NCBI GenBank assembly: GCA_002081555.1
Contig: MZNV01002255.1
Location: forward strand, 1 to 34,458
DNA length: 34,458 nucleotides
Source: Protostelium mycophagum
Taxonomy: Eukaryota > Evosea > Variosea > Protosteliida > Protosteliaceae
Reading direction: 5' to 3'
The position numbers were made by a program, and so were the translations under genes. Shown one piece after another: positions 1 through 11,100 of the stretch. The notes under the pieces are model-generated. The model was not told where the DNA came from. It did no database searches and saw only the letters and a list, made by a program, of their open reading frames with translations. Positions within the stretch are counted from its first letter, which is position 1; each line of letters starts with the position of its first letter.

Positions 1-540
1 TAACAATACATTACTAACCTTCCATAGAAATTATATAAATAAATACGAACTTCGCATTTTTTATTTTTTTCCATTTATTAATTATTATTTTTTTACGTTT
101 TGAAGACCTTTTCTCCAGAAAAGACCCTTTTTTGGAATTTTTGGATTGTAATTGTCAGTCTTTTTATGAAAGACAATTCACATCTGCATACTTACATTTT
201 TTTGCTTATCTGCACTGTCTTGTTCTTTATTCACAGAAATTTAGGTCTAAAACATTTAAGGCTCTGTGAGACTTGTGGCATATAAAATACAGCATAGGTT
301 ATTATTGTAAATAACCTACTGACCTTGATTGTGATGGAATAATCAAGTGCTACACAACACAATTAAGCCAACAAAGAATCAAACCTTTCAGTTTCTGGAT
401 GTAATTCTAATATACATAAAGAGGTGTTTTATTGTTGTGAGAAGATTTTTTTGGTGCAACTTTTGTAAAATCCAAAATAAATCCAAAATTTTTGGTCTGG
501 TTGTAATTCTGAGCGTAGAAAAGATGTCTAAAAAACACAA
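1..540. other. AT-rich upstream region, no gene seen
   Basis: This stretch is strongly AT-rich with homopolymer runs. It holds only short open frames with no recognisable motif and no clear splice pattern. It presumably contains the promoter and 5' leader of the DRP1-like gene that starts at 541. An imperfect inverted repeat (ggttatt...aataacc) lies near 297-319. I see nothing else I can support. Confidence 0.5.
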
Positions 541-3500
541 ATGATGCAAGTCGCACGATTCACAACTCAAGCAGCGAATAAAGTTAGTCAGAGGGCGGTC
601 AGAAATCTCCATACCTTCAAATCTACACATAATGTTTTCACGGTCACTTCACGCCTTACACACAATCATGTGCCAAATCCAACACTGATAAGATCTTCTG
701 TAAGAGGTTTCAAGACGACGAAGGTCCTTTTTGAAGTCACCACTCCCCAAGTTACTCAAATGGGAGAGACGATTGGTAGCCACGTGAGTTATAAATGATC
801 TCCTAAGTGGATCCTGATGAATGTTAGCTCATACCGATGGTGAATAAATTACAAGAAGTTTGTTCTCTGGTTGGAGAACAAGTGATAGATCTCCCACAGA
901 TCGTCGTGATCGGAGGTGATTCTCTCCTCCAATTGAATACATTGTTTCTGATACCTGTTAAATCGACCGTATACAGGTCAATCCTCTGGAAAGAGTTCAG
1001 TGTTGGAGAACTTGGTTGGCAGAGACTTTCTGCCACGTGGCAATGAGCTCGTCACACGTAGACCCCTCATTCTGCAGCTCAACCGCACAGAAGGAACAGG
1101 TACGTCATAATGCAATTGTCATTATTCCTAGAGCCATAATTGAGCGAAAAAATGTTGTGTAAAGAGGATGACACTGCGTTGTCATGCGATCAAACATGGG
1201 AATGCACAGAGAAGTCACCAAGACTCTTCAAACTTCTGCATCAGAAGATATTTTTCTGATTATGATTTAAATGTCATAGTAGAGTTTTTGTCCATTTTTA
1301 TTTTAATTATGGCGAAGCCGCGAGAAGAATTGAAAATAAAATTTGTTGATTTATTTATATTTTGTAGAAGAATGGGGAGAGTTTCTACACAAACCTGGAG
1401 AGAAATTTTCATTCGACGGTGATGATACTGAAATTTCACTGAAATTTCTGAGAAAATTCAGGGATAAGGACTGAGATATCTCATGAGACAGAGAGGTTGA
1501 CCGGAAAAAATAAGGGGATATCTTCCGACCCGATTTTGTTGAAGATCTACTCACCCAATGTACTACCGCTGACACTCGTCGACACCCCAGGCATGACACG
1601 TGTCCCCGTAGGTCAGTGAATTTTCAACGAAATTTCTCGAGATATCTCCATCAAATTTCTGTGAAGATTGAAGGGAGTAGGGGATCAACCTCAAGACATC
1701 GAGGCACGCATCAGAGACATGATCATGCAATTCATCTCTAAACCGAATGCGATTATCTTGGCCGTTCAATCAGCAACACAAGATCTTGCTACAAGTGATG
1801 CTCTGAAGCTGGCCAGGGAAGTGGACCCTGACGGACACAGGACCGTTGGTGTTCTCACCAAATTAGGTATGGATTTGATCGACATACAACGTTGTAGATG
1901 GACAATAACACCCGTTGTATCTCACTTCACTTTACGTGAAGAAAAATATAATGTATCAAGTATTCGTCGTTTTATGTTATTTTACAATAATAATACAACA
2001 ATCCACATACACCTGCGGCAGAGCCCATCCAGACGAAACCACGTGACGTCATCACCTTCTGAATATTCAAGATATCATGGACAGAGGTACAAACGCTGCC
2101 GACACGTTGCTCGGGCGGAATATCCCCTTGCGCTTGGGTTTTGTTGGCCTTGTTAGCCGATCCCAGCATGACATTAACATTGGCAAGCCTATCAGGACTA
2201 TGTTGAACGATGAACAGAAATTCTTCAGTGAACATCCAGCGTATAATTCACTTCTTGATATTGTGGGAACCGCCAACCTGGCCACAAAATGCAATAAGGT
2301 GGGGTTTTAGACTTTTAGACTTTCTGACAGTTGTAGTTGCTGGCGGGTCACATCTACAAAGCTCTTCCCTCTCTCAAACAGCAGGTAAAAAATTGAAATA
2401 CTTTAAAGATATATTTTTGTTAAAAAGTAGCGGTTCATCAGGGGGCAAAGACTTCTATAGTAAAAAAGTATTTAAAATAAATCAAAAATGTCCAAAAGAA
2501 TTGGAAATAAAGAAGATAAATAACTACAAAAGATGAAAATATATTAATATACTAATATATGTATTTATATATTAATATACGAAGATATATTTATATATTA
2601 ATACTAATATTTCTAGGTGAGGTCCAAAATCAAAGAAAAACAAGAAGAGCTACAATCCTATGGGACGGGTGCCGCACTAGAGAGGGGAAACCAGGGGTGG
2701 ATGCTCCTGCATCTTCTCGGAAAATTCTCGGAAGAATTCAAGTCCGCAATAGACGGTGTACCCGAGGAAGTGAACACCACCCAACTGTAATTTTTCAGAA
2801 CATTCTAAGAAAGTTCTTCAAACATCTATCATAAATCGAGAAATCCTCCGGAAATTTCACTGGAGATTTCATGAAAGTTTTTGATAAAATTCTCTGAAAT
2901 TTCTAGGAATGGAGGAGCGAGGATCAGATACATATTCCATGATACCTTTGCGAAGCACATGAGGAATGTAGACCCAGAAGAGGGGCTCTCAACCAACGAC
3001 ATCCGCACAGCCATCCGCAATGCCGCCGTACGTAACTTGAATTTTCATCCAATTCCACATCCAATTCTTCCCAATTTTTGGGATCCTTGCGTGGGTTTTC
3101 TCTAGTATGTTAAAATATGCAGGGTGCCAGAAATTCACTCTTTGTGCCCGACAAAGCTTTCGAGTTATTGATCAAAAGACAAATTGAAAACCTGAGGGAA
3201 CCCTGCTTGAGAACCGCAGACATGGTATTTGATGAGCTCATGCGCATCATCGCACAGATGGACGCCAAGGAATTGAGAAGGTGATCTATTATCTCGTTGT
3301 AGATGACGCAGAGCATCACCAAGTCAAGACGTGTTGCTATTTGTGAATCAACTTTGTTGCAATAACAGAAAATATCTGAGCAAAATCGGAAAATGTCTGG
3401 TTGTAGTTGATACCTGTCAGATTCGGAGTATTACGTCACCGCGTTGTAGACGTGGCGAACAACACCCTTCGCAATTGTTTGAAACCCACAAACAAGATGA

Positions 3501-4499
3501 TCAAAAATTTGGTCCTGATGGAGCTCGCCCATATCAACACCTCTCACCCCGACTTTTTGGGCGGAAATTTGATGAAGAAATCAATCGAAGACCAAGTCCA
3601 AGAGGTCATTTTATTTTTCAATTTTTTTGAATTTTGAAATATTCTTAAAAAAATCTTGAAATTTCAAAGAAAATTGAATAAAAAAGGTGATTATCAAAGA
3701 CGAGAAGAAGCACGAACCCAAGGCCAAGCCCCAAAAGCAGAGCAGCGGGTTTTTCTCTTCTATATTTGGCAGCAGCCAACACGAAGAGCCGGATGTAAAG
3801 AACAACAAGGTCAGCGGAAGGTACTCACCCTCCCCCTTCAGCGGAAGCATGCACGAGGTATGTTCTATTTTTAGGACAGTGTAACTACAACTGGGTTGTA
3901 GTTGTTGCGGCGAAGCCTGGTGTGATATTCATTTCGAGCCATTTTTGAATTTCAAAATTTAAATAAAATTGTAGCCGCCCTCCGTCATTACGGTGGACCA
4001 GACTTTAAGTGAATCAGACAAGACACAGATCAAGCTGATCAGTGAGTTTGACACATGTCAAAGTGACACTGACATGTTCTGCAGAACAGTTACTGGGATC
4101 CTACTTTAGGATCGCCCAGAGATCCCTGCAAGAGAACGTGACAAAAGCGATTATGTTATTTTTGGTGGACACCGCAAAGGAAAATCTCCACAAGGTGATA
4201 ACAAAACAAATTTTTTCATTTTCATCCTGAAGATTTCAAAAAATTGAAATTATGAAAATAAAATTTTCAATCGAATGCAAACTCAAAGATTCAGGATTTG
4301 ATGAGCGAATTGTACAAAGAAGATTTGTTCTCAGAACTGTTACACGAAGACCCCAGGATTGCAGCCAGAAGACAACAATGCGCAGAACAATTAGAAGCCT
4401 TGAAACATGCCAAGAAGATTATACAAATGGTAAGAATACAAAAAGACCATCCATCTGATTTGTAATCAGGCAGAAGTGCACAGCTTGTCATCAAAATGA
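541..4499 (+). CDS. DNM1L: Dynamin-related GTPase, DRP1/Dnm1 type, with presequence-like N-terminal exon
   Basis: Mechanoenzyme that assembles around mitochondria and peroxisomes and divides them using GTP. Seventeen exons join in frame to 753 residues (human DRP1 is 736): 541-783, 828-915, 977-1099, 1368-1418, 1462-1611, 1681-1866, 2072-2298, 2337-2384, 2617-2786, 2907-3027, 3123-3280, 3421-3604, 3687-3857, 3975-4041, 4085-4194, 4295-4429, 4470-4499. Visible motifs are [11 protein letters not shown], the P-loop [30 protein letters not shown] and TKLD, then the middle domain ([13 protein letters not shown]) and the C-terminal GTPase effector domain ([17 protein letters not shown]). A serine-rich variable insert (about exon 13) replaces a PH domain, as in DRP1. 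Exon 1 adds 81 residues rich in Arg, Ser and Thr that are absent from known DRP1 proteins as I recall them. A shorter form could start at Met 837-839. Family assignment is near certain; exon 1 is less so. Confidence 0.93.
2524..2612. repeat. AT-rich TATATTAATA repeat in DRP1 intron 8
   Basis: About 85 bases made almost only of A and T, with repeated words such as atatattaatat and tatttatatatta. It lies within the 232-nt intron (2385-2616) just upstream of its acceptor. It looks like a simple-sequence expansion and explains why this intron is longer than its neighbours. Confidence 0.7.
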
Positions 4500-4504
4500 C
4501 CGTG

Positions 4505-4510
4505 AATAAA
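4505..4510 (+). terminator. Poly(A) signal AATAAA of the DRP1 gene
   Basis: AATAAA begins 5 bases after the TGA stop that ends at 4499, so the 3' untranslated region is probably only a few tens of bases. The same closeness is seen at three or more other genes in this window. Confidence 0.6.
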
Positions 4511-4599
4511 GCATTTCAAATCACCATGTTCCTCTCAACTGTTTTTGCACATCTTGTATAATTAGTTGATGGATCTTATGTCAGCTTTGTGAAGAGATA

Positions 4600-5247
4600 C
4601 GACAGTTTTTGTTTAGTTTCAGATTAGACAGACATGGGGCATTATTAAAATATTTTGAAAATAAACGAAAAGACAATATTAATTTATTGGTCACAGTAGA
4701 ACCAAAGCAGAAGGTGCAGAGTGGCTTGCAGTGACATTCACTATCTTCTATGGTCATCCATATTTCCTGGGAGAGAATGTATCTCAAAATGTGTGCAAAT
4801 TGGTGTGCCTTCTTAGCCATCATCTTCTCATGTTTGGTTATTGCCGCTTCTGCTGTTCTAACACTCCACCTTCAGAAGCAGAGTAGCTGTTGGATGCTGC
4901 CTCTTGCATTGCGGCAAAGTCCGAAAATGTTTGAGACAAATAGAGACACAAAAAAATAGACAAAAAGAGACAAAAAAGAGTCAGCACAGAGACAAGTTAT
5001 ATTTCAGAGATAAATCAGCACAAAATTAGAGGTAAGACAAGACACAAAGTTGGCATCTCTGTCTATCTCTACCACAAACCAAACCTAACTAAAGAGATTA
5101 CAGAATCTGCCATGTACCAGTCCTAGAAATCACAGAGACCTAAAAATAAAAATAAAAACAACAAGATACCTCAATCACCAACTTCTTCAATTTTGTTACA
5201 CCTGCTGGATAAAAGGACTTTGCGTTTTGCTGATACAAATGTGACAT
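4600..5247 (-). other. Possible small unresolved gene on the minus strand
   Basis: The 1.1 kb between the DRP1 and STRA6-like genes has no assigned gene. On the minus strand an ATG at 5247 opens 26 codons (MSHLYQQNAKSFYPAGVTKL...) ending at a good donor (GAG|gtatct) at 5170. Further down are coding-like stretches: AASNSYSASEGG (about 4920-4875) and KKAHQFAHILRYILSQE (about 4810-4760). AATAAA follows at about 4685 on the same strand. In one possible splice scheme these read in phase, but introns and ends are not settled and I do not recognise the protein. It could equally be chance reading frames or a decayed gene. Confidence 0.25.
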
Positions 5248-5616
5248 TTGTACTATTTTCAAAATTATTCATAATTGTTCAATTATTTTTTTATAATCCC
5301 AGTAAGTACTGCAACCATGGTGGTAAGTGATTGTGACCACCTTACCATGACACTTGTGGTTATAAAAAAATAATGGCTTTCAAAATTAATTTTGAGCTTG
5401 GTACAAATCTGTGTCTGCTGGGAAACAGATATGGTGTGAAAATGAAAATTGGCATTGATAGATATTCAGGAGACAAGGCAAATATAGAACCCAAAAGACT
5501 CTGATACCTTGCAAAATTTTTTGAATGACATTGGTCTGTCATTTTCAAGGGGATGTCATGAATTCCATCACACATTCACAGCTCATCGAGAAATATAATT
5601 TTCAAAGCTCATACTC

Positions 5617-8140
5617 ATGAACACATTGCAGGAGGAATGGCCTCTATTAAAATCCAATCACGGAGCCACAGATGAACATCGTGTGGTGATTGTAGACAAG
5701 CACTACGGAAGACAGTGCTGCCTTGCACCTCCCCTATGTTGTTGCTATCCCTGCCCCAAACCAGCAGTGAGTGTGATCGGCGTCTCAACATGAGAGGACC
5801 TTTCTCATCCTCCTTTCAGGCAGGACTCGACCTTGTCACCCAAAGAGTCAGGATTCGCTGGATCACCCTTGTCTTTGCACTTTACATCAACCTCCTTTTG
5901 GCTCAGATCTTTTATCGATCAATGGTTGGCGTCTTTGATCCCTTTACGCTTTTTTCAAGTGAGGAGAAGCCTCAGGCAAGATTGGAATCGTTTCGTGAAT
6001 CATTCTCATGATTGACAGGAGGACCCCACTACGAGAGAGGTTGTTTCCTACCTCCTTCAGTATGCAATGATCTTGACGATACCTGCTAATTCAGAGTATC
6101 AGACACACTGGATGGTGGGTCAATCGTTAATTGCAACAGACTCACTCTCTACAGCTCATTCCAACCCTCCTCTGGCTTATTCTTAATGTGACCCTCACCG
6201 TAGTCGATTACGTTCAGGTGATCTCAAAGCGAGAGGTGTATTCTGATAAATCTAGAATGGCATTGGCGAAACTGAACTATACGAAATAGTTGTATATTGG
6301 GCAACTTTTGGATGCATGATCTTGCTTCTCATACTCCATTTGGCCGTTCTGATCGCTCATTTCCTGAAGAAGCCGTGGAGTTTTTCCGAAGCAAGGTTGT
6401 ATATCTACAACTGAATCTACAACTCATGATTACTCACCAATTTTTAGGCTTCGAAATTATGAGAAATATGTAAAGATCCGACTGAAGAGGCCAGCAGCTC
6501 CTGAGGAGAAGGAAGATGATGACGTTACATCTTTAGATGAGACAGAGAAGACAATGAAGCAGCGAGTGATCAATGCCTTGCTGATGTCAGTAGGTATCCT
6601 CTCTGTAGGTAAGTCTTCACTTGTCCTGAAAAAATCTTGTCAATCATGCTCACTGGTCAGTTTGGAACTGGTTGCGACGATCTCTCATCAACACGGTAAA
6701 CAATTTTCATCTGACATCATCACTTCTAAATGCCCAAAGGTCAGACAAGATGAAGGAAAAGTAGCATTCTACTGGCCTCTCAGAATGTGGGCGGGCCTGA
6801 TCGGTGCCGAATTATTCATCTTCACTTTAGCTTACTACTTTTATTTCACTGTCATGAATGTCTGGATCTTGATCCAAACGAAGTTGATACCGCCTTTGTT
6901 CACGGAAGGTTGGATCACGGTGCTCATCCAAAAGATATTGCCATCTGTTGTCGCCGTGAGAGTGGTGTTACGAAGGGTCCAAATTGATCTTAAATTCAGG
7001 CTGTGCTCGGATTGATGCAACTCAATTGGATCGTGTACTTTTACCGCTACAGAAGGGTGATTATTTTTACATATTTAAATTTGAATTAATTAAATGTTCT
7101 GAACGCGTTGTAGTTGATATTAAATATGAGACAAGGTGAATACCGAATCCCAAAGAACCTGATGACCTGTACAAATGTGGCAAAATACATTGGTCTGCAG
7201 ATCTCGTGAGTGTTTGTGACATCATCTTGTGACGTCTTACCTTTTCAGATTCTCTGTCATCGCTCTGTTTATGGGGCTCATCGCCGGAGGTGACATGTCA
7301 GATGACATACTGAATGTACTGACATGTGATGACAGCTCTCATCACGGGAGTCGTACTCGGTTGCGTATTTCAGATAGTATTCAGGTCCTTCGTATTGAAC
7401 TGGCTGAAGGGTCTCGCGATTACTGTCTTTGCAAACTTTCTCGTCAGACTGTGAGCCTTTTCATTTTTCCATGGAGAAAGAATTGAAATTACGATATCTC
7501 AAAATAATTTACTGAATGATAGCATACAAAATCTGGTTTTCACGACAGATAAAGGGAGAAGCATCAGGAATTACGCGTTATTCACTTACTTTGACTTGGG
7601 AAATTGGGTCTTTGCCACGTGGGTTTAATTGATTTTTGCAAAATTTTGAGAGATGTTGATTTATTTTGCGAAGAGCCACTGGATTAGTCACTGGAATTAT
7701 AAGGCTTGGGACTTCAGTTGTGTGCAATATCATCTATTTCAATCGTTTTGATCAGCCCCTCATGACAGGTACGCAAATCTGACGTATCTCCTGATACCTC
7801 ATGACACGTCATTTGTAACATCTTGTGACAACTGACAGGAGTGTTGACCACTATGGACGGTGGGCACACATCATTTGCAAGTATGCTGTGGACTGATTAT
7901 GTTTCTGGCAACAACCCAATCGCTCACGTTGCAACAAACATCTTTGCTGGTTTGTCTCTTCACTCTGCACAAAATAACAGACAATCAGGTTTTGCAGAAG
8001 AGGCAAGGTATACGGAAGTGTCAGGCGAGATGTTGAAGAGAAAGAGGGTGGTGACCAGATGGTGGCTCTTTTATATCATGTCAAAGAACCCATCTCTTGT
8101 CAGGAATAGGAAGGTTCACTTTCACTTTGATAAAGTTTGA
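5617..8140 (+). CDS. STRA6-like multi-pass membrane protein
   Basis: Sixteen exons join in frame to 591 residues: 5617-5766, 5820-5975, 6019-6114, 6155-6217, 6256-6395, 6448-6608, 6661-6695, 6740-6955, 7000-7056, 7114-7205, 7249-7289, 7336-7450, 7523-7618, 7674-7768, 7839-7949, 7989-8140. The protein has roughly nine hydrophobic segments, a cytosolic-looking acidic linker (EEKEDDDVTSLDETEK) and a Cys-rich N-terminal patch. The C-terminal third resembles STRA6, the vertebrate retinol receptor/transporter. RNYALFTYFDLGNWVF aligns with its RRVLYAATFLLFPLNV; IRLGTSVVCNIIYFNRFD aligns with LLSALYNAIHLGQMD; and RWWLFYIMSKNPSLVRNRK aligns with RWGLAYTLLHNPTLQVFRK. That comparison is from memory. Retinoid transport is therefore a family-level inference; the substrate is unknown. 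One intron (5976-6018) uses a GC donor. The ATG at 5617 is the first after an in-frame stop. Confidence 0.7.
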
Positions 8141-8160
8141 TCGCATTTTATCCAGAATGG

Positions 8161-11100
8161 TCATTGATAATTTTCATTTGTCATTTGCTCTGTAGACAGT
8201 CACTCCTTTGAAATAGAAGATAAAACTTACCTGTTCTTGGTTTGGGAGGAGAGAAGACATAAACATTTGGCAAATCAGAGCTGCTCTCAAAGATGCGACT
8301 CTCAGAATTTCTGGATTCATTTTTCATGAAATCACCACTAAGAATATTGGGGTATGCCCCGAGTATTTCGTTGTGGATCTGAACGATGGATGGCCTGTCT
8401 TTCGGTCTTTTGGACCAAGATCTGGATCTTAAATTAGAACGATCTGAGTCTTGAAATGATAACGTGCCTCTGCATGATGTCAAAAATGTTGTCTGGGCAT
8501 CTCAGTGGACGGTCTAAACGTTTTTCACCCCTGATGACATGTTCTATAACTTCTTGATTTGTCATATCAGCATAAGGTCCTTGTCCAAAGGAATAAATCT
8601 CCCATCTACAACCAGTCATTTCCCGAGTTGCCTATCCAACTTACACGACGATACCGAAGGACCAGACATCCGATGCGTGGCTGTTGTAACCTCTCTCAAC
8701 AACTTCAGGTGCGCACCATTTGTACGGAAGTTCCATTGATTTTGCCTCGTAATTCGAATTCTCGCGAGACATTCCGAAATCTGAGATCTAAGATGATGGA
8801 TTAGTGTTATAATGTGGTTTTACGTCACCTTGACTGTCAATGCGGAGTCAATGAGAAGGTTCCTCGCAGCGAGATCTCTGTGGATTACTGCTTTGCTTGA
8901 CAGGTAGATCATTCCCTGAAATTTCATCAGTAAGAGATATTTTGACATTCACGACAATCAAATTCTGTGCCACATAATTCACCTTGATAATATCAAAGAC
9001 CATCCTTAAAAGAGCATTGTCTCCCAAGTCTCCCTCGTTATGTGCCAAGAATCTGTCGAGACTCCCGCCAGAGACATATTCTAAAACCATATAGAGTCTA
9101 GAATTGCAAGCGTGAACTCCAAACAGACGCACTATATTAGGATGATTCAATTTCTGCGGAATTTCAGTGACTTCTCAGTGACTTTTCACCGAAATTTGTT
9201 CACCTTCAGAAGCGATATCTCTTCAGCCCATCTGGTATCGTTGGTCTGTTTACTATCCTAACAAATATTTAATTCTTGCCCATTGTAGAATGAAAGAATC
9301 ACCTTTACTCCTTTCAAAGCCACTTTGGTGTAGTTCCATTCTCCCATGTACACGACCCCGAAATTTCCCGAAGCTTGGATTTTCAGGATTTTCAAAAGTT
9401 TCGTGCAATGTTACCTATAGGCGCACCCATCTTAACTCCGTCTAGTTGTAGTGTGTCCAGGATTTGCAGATCGTATCTTCCGGTCTCTTTCCCGCGCTTT
9501 CTCAGCTTGTAAAAAACTAAGATAAAGCCTATAAGGAGTACTATAAATAGAACGCTGCATCCCACAATTAACCCGATGGCTAGTGAGGATAAACCGGGTG
9601 AGGGTGTACATTTTGAGACCGAGTTCTGTGTTACTGTCTGTCGAGGGGGGCATATGATATCGTAAGATTTGTCACCATATACCGAAGCACTCGAAGATTC
9701 CAGGAAAATGTTGGCGTCATCTGATGATTGTAGATAGAGTATGCCCTGTGATATGGAGATATCTCGTCCATTTTTTGCGGAATTTTCGCTGAAATCTAAG
9801 TCGCTCATGTCGATACTGCCTCCGAATTTTACTGCTCCTCCGTTGCCTTGGGCAGTATTTCCTTGGAATTTCGATCCGGTGATCAGAACTGTAGGGCCCT
9901 GATCACTCCTTTTCCCGCCAAAATTATTGATAATGTAGATTGCTCCACCGTCCTGTACTGCGGAGTTTCCTTGAAATACACTGTTGGTCACATTCCCGCC
10001 ACATTGTACAAGTACCACCCCTCCTCCGTTTTGTGTGGCAGAGTTTCGTTGAAATGTTGTGCGATCTAAACTGACCGATGCACTGTTGGCGATGTAGAGG
10101 GAGCCGGAAGCCCCTTGGTTGTCGACAATGTTACTGTCGACAAATGATATTTGTCCAGAGTCTCCTTGAAGTGAATAAACCGTTCCGGGGAAGGTGGCAT
10201 AATTTCTTGATGCGTAGATCCTCAAGTTGAAAATCGAATCCACCGTAAATCCGGTGGATGTGTACAGAATTGACCCCTGTGCGATGGTGTTATTTGTCGA
10301 CGAGATGTCGACAAGGTGTACAGATCTCCCATTCCCTTCGAGATAAATGATCCCGGAGATAGGTGATGTACAGCCAGAGAAATTGGTTGAAGTGGTGTAG
10401 ATGGTCTGAAAGTCTCCAGATATCATGACCCCAGCACCCTTTGCAGCAGAAACTTGTCGAAAGTTGGTATTATTCAGGAAAACACTCCTGGAATTTCCCT
10501 TCGCAAATATTGAGCCTCCTTGACTGGCAGCTGAAGATCCAGAAAATTCACAGAAATTCACGACCAAGTTTCCATTTCCGGAGTTGTAGATGTCCCCACC
10601 CTCAAATGCTAAGTTGCCGCTGAAAATACACCCAGATATGACGTCATCATAGGAGTCTGATCCCTCGAGAAGAAGGGCGCCACCGTAGGTATTGGCCACG
10701 TTATCTGCGAGATATCCGTTGCTAACAACTGTGGGCCCAACCATGTCCAGCTGCAATGCTCCACCGGAGTTTGCGGAGTTGGCTGTCATGGTGACATTTT
10801 CAAATTGAATAAATCTGGACGAACCAGTCAACATGACCGCGCCACCTGTTTTATGTCAATATCTGATCAATACGCTCCATCACAGACGCATTCCTTTGAA
10901 ACATGAGACCTTACCGCTTCCCACTGCTTGATTTGATCTGAAAATCGTTGAGAGCAGGGTGGTGTTGCACTGTGAACATTGTGAATAGACGTACAGAGCT
11001 CCGCCGTTGATCATGGCAGAGTTTGATGTGAACTCGCTTCCAATTATTTGTAAAGAGTTCTGGGTGATGTTAGTGGATTTATTTATGATAAACGTATCAT

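Noticed and set aside
100-285. 61-codon open frame in the AT-rich left end
   Set aside because: Low-complexity hydrophobic/Lys composition from AT-rich DNA, no motif, no splice context.
541-1422. First reading of the 541-4499 gene as OPA1/Mgm1, because of the presequence-like start
   Set aside because: The GTPase and middle-domain text ([30 protein letters not shown]) and the C terminus match DRP1/Dnm1 and not OPA1.
4750-4959. 69-codon plus-strand frame with a hydrophobic segment
   Set aside because: Composition looks like chance; the opposite strand has the more protein-like reading.
5617-6600. OSTalpha/TMEM184 or choline-transporter family for the 5617-8140 gene, suggested by the Cys cluster LCCCYPCPKP
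   Set aside because: The rest of the protein does not follow those families, whereas the last third follows STRA6.
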